Assembly: GCF_910596095.1 (NCBI RefSeq)
Contig: NC_056543.1
Span: 25,306,542-25,370,541, forward strand
Origin: Thunnus maccoyii
Lineage: Eukaryota; Chordata; Actinopteri; Scombriformes; Scombridae
Direction: 5' to 3'
DNA: 64,000 nt
In this document: piece by piece, positions 59,251-64,000 of the stretch
Layout of the letters: each line of letters opens with the position of its first letter
How positions within the stretch are numbered: position 1 is the stretch's first letter
Notes under the pieces: model-generated
What the model was told of the DNA's origin: nothing
What the model saw: the letters and a program-made list of their open reading frames with translations, nothing else
Database searches by the model: none
Made by a program: the position numbers and the translations under genes

Positions 59251-62200
59251 TTGATTTCTTTAAGAGGCCATGGAGCACAGTAGGTGCAGAGCTGCTGAGT
59301 GGCTGAATTGCAGCAGTAACAGCGGGAATCTTTGATTGACAGCTACTGTGGCGCCTCACCATCTCAGCACTTTATTAGCCCACCATCACTGCTTCCCCGT
59401 CAGTCCCTATTTCAATGACTTTCTGATCTCTAACACTCCGTCCCTTTTCTCAGAAAGACTTCCCAAAACAGACCGTATGCAATATCATAAGAAGAAGTGG
59501 GATGTTAACTTCCTCCCAAGAATGTAAACTCATACGTGCAACAACAGACACACACACACACACACACACTGAAATAGATATTACAAGTCTCTTACCCTCT
59601 GTGCTCATTAATCAGTCAGTCAACAAAGCAGGGACTTATGTAACTTCTGTAGCAACAGGGTCTATTTCCAGAGGTGGAGGGACACAGGAGGGTTTGACCC
59701 CTCCCTGGCCCAGCAGCAGGTGTGGCTGAAGTAATCTTATGTCAGAGGCACCCCTCCGTCTGCTGACCACCAGGGGCCAAAGGTCACTAAGTATGAGGAG
59801 ATTTACGCTTCTATACTGGCTCCATAGTGGCAGCGCAGCAGGTGCAGACAGACCAGGGACCACAATTAAATTAGTTCAGTTCAAGTATTTGTTCTTTAAT
59901 GTGGTTCTATGTCCGCTCTTATGTAAAGGAAGATATTATGCCCCTCCTTTCCTTCAGCCACTTACTGCATCTGTGCCTTTGATTTCATTTCACACAAGTC
60001 TTGATGTTTTGAAGTGTTCAAATGAGCCCACGAGCTGAGAATCCCTCACAGCTGTGTACGGCGGCTGCTCACAGTCTGTGGACGTGGCCAGCCCACTATC
60101 AGTGCATACCAGTCTGTGTTAATCTGATGGCAGGAAGTTGGCATGAATATACCCGTCTCCACGTTGTTTCTTCAGCACAGTTGGCAGAGGGGAGCTGTGG
60201 GCATTATGCCATAGCGTGTCCACGTATCTGCGCTGTTCTGGACGATGGTGCAATGTTTGGAGGGTTCCTGCTCGAAGCCGGGCAGCTGGCACTGATCTGA
60301 GAGAGCATGTTGACACAATACATGATCCTCTGAGGGCACGGTGGGAGTTGTTCTTTTTTTCTAAAACAACCTTCCCGCTTGGCAGCAGTGGGCATCTTTT
60401 TGGCAGCATGGGTCAGTCCCGTAGAAGTGTTGGCCTTGGCAGCAGACTGTCTGTATATGTGCAGGGCTGGAAGTGTGGGAAAGTCAGGAAGACTCAGGAA
60501 AGGAGAGCAGGACGAAATGAAGGGATGGAGATGCAGGAAAACAGTAAGGAGAAGGGACTGGAAGCATTTAAAGATAGAAAGGTGAATGAAGAAAAGGGTG
60601 GACATGTGGAGAAACTGACAGAGAAAGACAAACACATTAAATCCTGCAACCATGTGTCCATCTATACATCACAGTGGATTCCTATGGGAGGCCCCTCAAG
60701 ACTGCCGAAGCGGTCGTGCTATGAATAGGCTGGGCAGAGACACACAGATGTGTGTGTCCACATCATAAAGAGACAGAAATACACAGAGCCAAATATCAGG
60801 TTCAGCTTTCCACTGGGTCTTCACATCACTGGTGTCCAGATGTCCCTGCTGGCGCCGCGTGAGGAGAGGGGAACTTCAACGTGTGTGTGTTCATGTTGAT
60901 CTCTCTGATGCTATTTTGTTTGCACATTATCAGTAACCGCGTACCGGGACATATAGAGTGGTGTGTGCGTGGGTAGATGCATTTGTAAGTGAGCATGTGT
61001 GTGCCTGTTTGTCATGTTTAAATGTGAGTATGGACAGGTTCATGTGTGTGTGCATCTGTGTCCTTGCCTTTCTGTTCACCTTGTTGTTTGAACTATTGCC
61101 TTACAGAGGGAAGGTCAGAAGTTTGTTGCAACTCTGTCTGTGTGGCCTTTGCTTGTTCTTCTCATGTTCATGAGGCTTTTCTTCAGGTGTTGTGATTTCC
61201 TCGAATAGTCCAAAGATAGGAAAGTCAAGTAAAGTGGAGATTTTAATTTGCTCTCGTGTGCCTTTAATGCAAGAAATGTGAAGCATTGCTGTGAAGTGGT
61301 AGAAGTAGCAAAGCATGACAAACTAACAAATATTAAATGATGATGAGAGATGGTCTAACATTATATAAAGTTCAATTTCTGAGTAGTAACCACAATGTAA
61401 AGCAACTTATTAATAACAAACAAATGCACACAAACAGCAGACTGCACTGAGGACCCCTGAAGTCTTTCCCTGGCAATGAAAAGCTTTCACCATTATGAGA
61501 GAATCCAGACTCGCTGACATCAGGAGTGACAGGCTGTCATGGATGTCATTATAATACTGCCTCTCCCTGACATCATGCACTCCCTTTAATTGCACATCCA
61601 TTATGATCTCCGTCATCACTATCACACTGACCTATCTATGACCTGACAGACAGCATTTGTGACTTCTCCAAAGTGATTCAGTATTGAAGCAGCAGCAGTG
61701 TCTTGATCTATGTTGAAAGCATTAGACGATGAATGCTTGTGTAATAAGGACACAGCTCATTTGAATGGTAAATTTTGCCTCATCTCCACCTTGGAAATTA
61801 GGTCACACTCTTCTTAGCAGGCAGATGTTTCAGACACACATGCAGTCCAGTGACTATGGCCACTGGGAAGTCTGAACAATATGTGGGTGTGTTGGAGCTG
61901 ACAGAGCAGTGAATTTACTGTTGTGGACCCTCATGCAGCTGAATAGCAAACTCAGTAGCAGGTGCTAGATGGCTTTCTAAAGACTCATTCCTTCATGGAA
62001 CAAGAAACTGTGAAGTGACTTCTGGGCTTGTTTGGTCACCAAGAAACAATGTCACAGTGTGTGTATCCTGAAAAAAAGGATTAACTTTTCAAAACTGGAC
62101 AAAACACAACACAAAGTGTTATGACAACAGAAGTAAGTCTGACAGTTATGTAATAGATTTAATCATTGGGTAATTTGAAGTCCTGTCCCTGTTCCTTTGT

Positions 62201-62320
62201 TGCACAAGCATTTTTAGCTCAGTGGGTACTAACATTTTTTCATCTATCTTTGTGAAATACTGAAATATAATCCTGGAGTTCTTTGTCCTTATTCTAGGAT
62301 AAATGAGTATCTCATACTGG
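59251..62320. other. Intergenic, no gene recognised
   Basis: A short CA tract lies at about 59547-59569. The longest open frame (60216-60728) has composition and neighbours unlike a protein and no splice support. I see no RNA gene or defined element here. Confidence 0.5.
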
Positions 62321-62335
62321 GGAGAGAAATTTGGG

Positions 62336-62470
62336 TGGCAGTAACCCAAGTGGTCGAGTGGATCAGCCATAAATTGTAGGGTTGTTGGCTTGATCCCTAG
62401 CTCCACTTGTTGAAATGTGCTTAAACAAGACACCAAATTGACACCCAAATTGCTGCTGATGTGTATAGTT
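62336..62470 (+). repeat. tRNA-derived SINE-like unit
   Basis: The head carries an A-box-like AAGTGGTCGAGTGGATC and a B-box-like GTTGGCTTGATCCCTAGCTC, then AAATGTGCTTAAACAAGACACC and CCCAAATTGCTGCTGATG, the order of a common teleost tRNA-derived SINE. It is too diverged to be a functional tRNA. Confidence 0.7.
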
Positions 62471-62703
62471 ATATAGTATAGTAAGTTATTGTGTCATACA
62501 CATACAAGTGGCCAGCCTACATGGACTTACAAGACACCAAAGACAAGACACCACAGTTGCAGTAGTGAAACATTTGTCAAACAGACACGAAAAGAAACTT
62601 CTTACATTACATTGCAAACAAAGAACTTTGTTTTCTGTACCAATGTCCACAAATGAAATCAGCCACAAACTCCTGAAACACAGCTAATGTTTCTCATAAT
62701 CAT

Positions 62704-62930
62704 TCATCCAGACTCATCAGAGATGGATGACATTTTACTAAATAGCGTAGCCCTTAAATCCTCATATAATGACCAATAAAACATATAATGGACTTCGTCT
62801 TCAGTCTCACCTAAATCACACAGCAAACAGAGCATTTTCTCTTCAGGGAGAACAGTAAACCTGCCTGTTTCTGTAGATGATGGTAATGCACCTGAACATA
62901 CTGTAACTGTGCACACAGAGATCTTTGACT
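62704..62930 (-). pseudogene. Non-LTR retrotransposon ORF2 C-terminal remnant
   Basis: The minus strand reads ETGRFTVLPEEKMLCLLC followed by DLGETEDEVHYMFYWSLYEDLR. This follows the C-x2-C then acidic, HxxxxC-type zinc motif found after the reverse transcriptase of many non-LTR retrotransposons. The last Cys of the usual FxCPLY is Trp here, and upstream text is frameshifted, so it is a decayed fragment. No reverse transcriptase core is visible. Confidence 0.75.
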
Positions 62931-63029
62931 TGTTGAGGATTCTGCTTCACATGAGGCTACACACTCTTTTTCATATACATAGTGGAAAATCAAGGTGTAC
63001 ACAATCTTTGGATAGAAATCTCTCAAATT

Positions 63030-64000
63030 AATGTAACTTCATAATTTTAACCCCCCCAAAAAATAACCACTATTATTTTCAGAACCGATCTGTAGTTTTT
63101 AAATGCTAACAAATGATAACTTTTTTGTCATTGACAAAACAATAGGACACTCTAATGCTACTATCCTTTGCAGTGGTTGATACCTGTTTAGCTTAAAATA
63201 CAGTCAAACAACTCAGTGTCATATTTCAACTTTTCAGAAAGACTGAGGAGCAAACCCCTCCATGAGAAGACACATTTCAGTGCCAGAAGAGTGACCTCAG
63301 CTCTTTACAGCTGAGGGTTTTCATGGATTGAGTTGGACACTGCAACAATCGCAAATAATTTAAGCAAAGCCTGGTTATATCTACTAACTAAATTACTGGC
63401 ACATACCGTACATAGTTGTTATCTTGCTCTTCAATGCAGTTTTTCCACGTGGCTGTAGCAAAGCATGACAGGTGGGGCATGAGATGAGGTGGTGATATCA
63501 CTAGGCTCTGGGCCTGCTGAATTCTCAGCCAACATTTAGGCACAGCTGTTTCCCTTGGCCAGTCTTAACTCAGCCTGCACTTCCTCTGAGCTTGGCTGAG
63601 TCAAATTGGAGAGGTTTGACAAAGTGAAAACTGGGACACTGGCGTTGTAGTACAAGTTTCTGTCAACATTTTTTGGCATTTCTGCTTTGTTGGACAGTTG
63701 ACAGTAGAAAGCGAAACATCTGGAGGATACAGTACATTGTGTTGTATTATTTGTGTGTCATATAAATATTTGACCACAGATAACAAAGAAAAGACAGTTT
63801 AAAATGTGGAACTACTCTATTTGCATTAGGAGTAGTCTGATCATGTACAGTGTAAAGTCACTGTTAGCTTTCACAGATCCAAAGCAGATAGTCTTATTGC
63901 TCATGAATCATGCTGGAGGTCTACGTGGCGAGTAGAGTGACCAGTTCTCAGACAGACTCTGACTCATAGTGTCCGGCCCATTAGCATGAAGTGAGCATGA
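63030..64000. other. 3' end of window, nothing recognised
   Basis: AT-rich sequence with no convincing exon, RNA gene or repeat with definable ends. Confidence 0.45.

Noticed and set aside
60216-60728. 170-residue open frame on the plus strand
   Set aside because: Low-complexity basic and acidic stretches without similarity or exon signals; overlapping frames on the other strand are equally long.
62336-62410. A functional tRNA gene
   Set aside because: A- and B-box-like motifs are present, but the text continues as a SINE body and the cloverleaf is not intact.

Overview
The window is nuclear DNA from a ray-finned fish, most likely a teleost. Genes are split into many exons with GT-AG introns, non-coding DNA is AT-rich with long CA/TG microsatellites, and the introns and intergenic spaces are filled with dispersed repeats typical of teleosts. 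The four proteins align along their length with known vertebrate proteins. There are no bacterial, viral or CRISPR features.

Layout. 1-6708 is a repeat-bearing flank with a perfect 33-bp inverted repeat, a possible 3' end of an upstream transcript near 2670, and a cluster of nuclear-receptor half-sites at 2892-2917. 6709-22787 (+) is ccdc80, 10 coding exons, 891 residues. 24981-30162 (-) is slc35a5, 9 coding exons, 427 residues, with a non-coding first exon and promoter near 31085-31330. ccdc80 and slc35a5 converge, and their poly(A) signals lie about 630 bp apart. 34046-49635 (+) is f5 (coagulation factor V), 25 coding exons, about 1909 residues, domain order A1-A2-B-A3-C1-C2. 53640-57750 (+) is rgcc, 5 coding exons, 121 residues. 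58400-64000 has no recognisable host gene and holds repeats, a tRNA-derived SINE-like unit and a fragment of a non-LTR retrotransposon protein.

The genes do not form one pathway. ccdc80 (secreted matrix protein) and slc35a5 (nucleotide-sugar transporter family) are also neighbours in mammals, whereas f5 and rgcc sit on other chromosomes in human, so the order ccdc80-slc35a5-f5-rgcc is a fish arrangement.

The most interesting biology is in f5. The B domain is shortened and carries about 30 N-glycosylation sequons, yet the basic and acidic elements matching those that hold human factor V inactive are both kept and now lie close together. Two of the three thrombin-site arginines are visible, but the one that releases the human light chain is replaced. 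One of the two main activated-protein-C arginines in the A domains is conserved and the other is not aligned. I found no wholly new multi-gene system. The other notable items are several foldback or terminal-inverted-repeat elements, one of them a 39-bp palindrome flanked by a 12-bp direct repeat.
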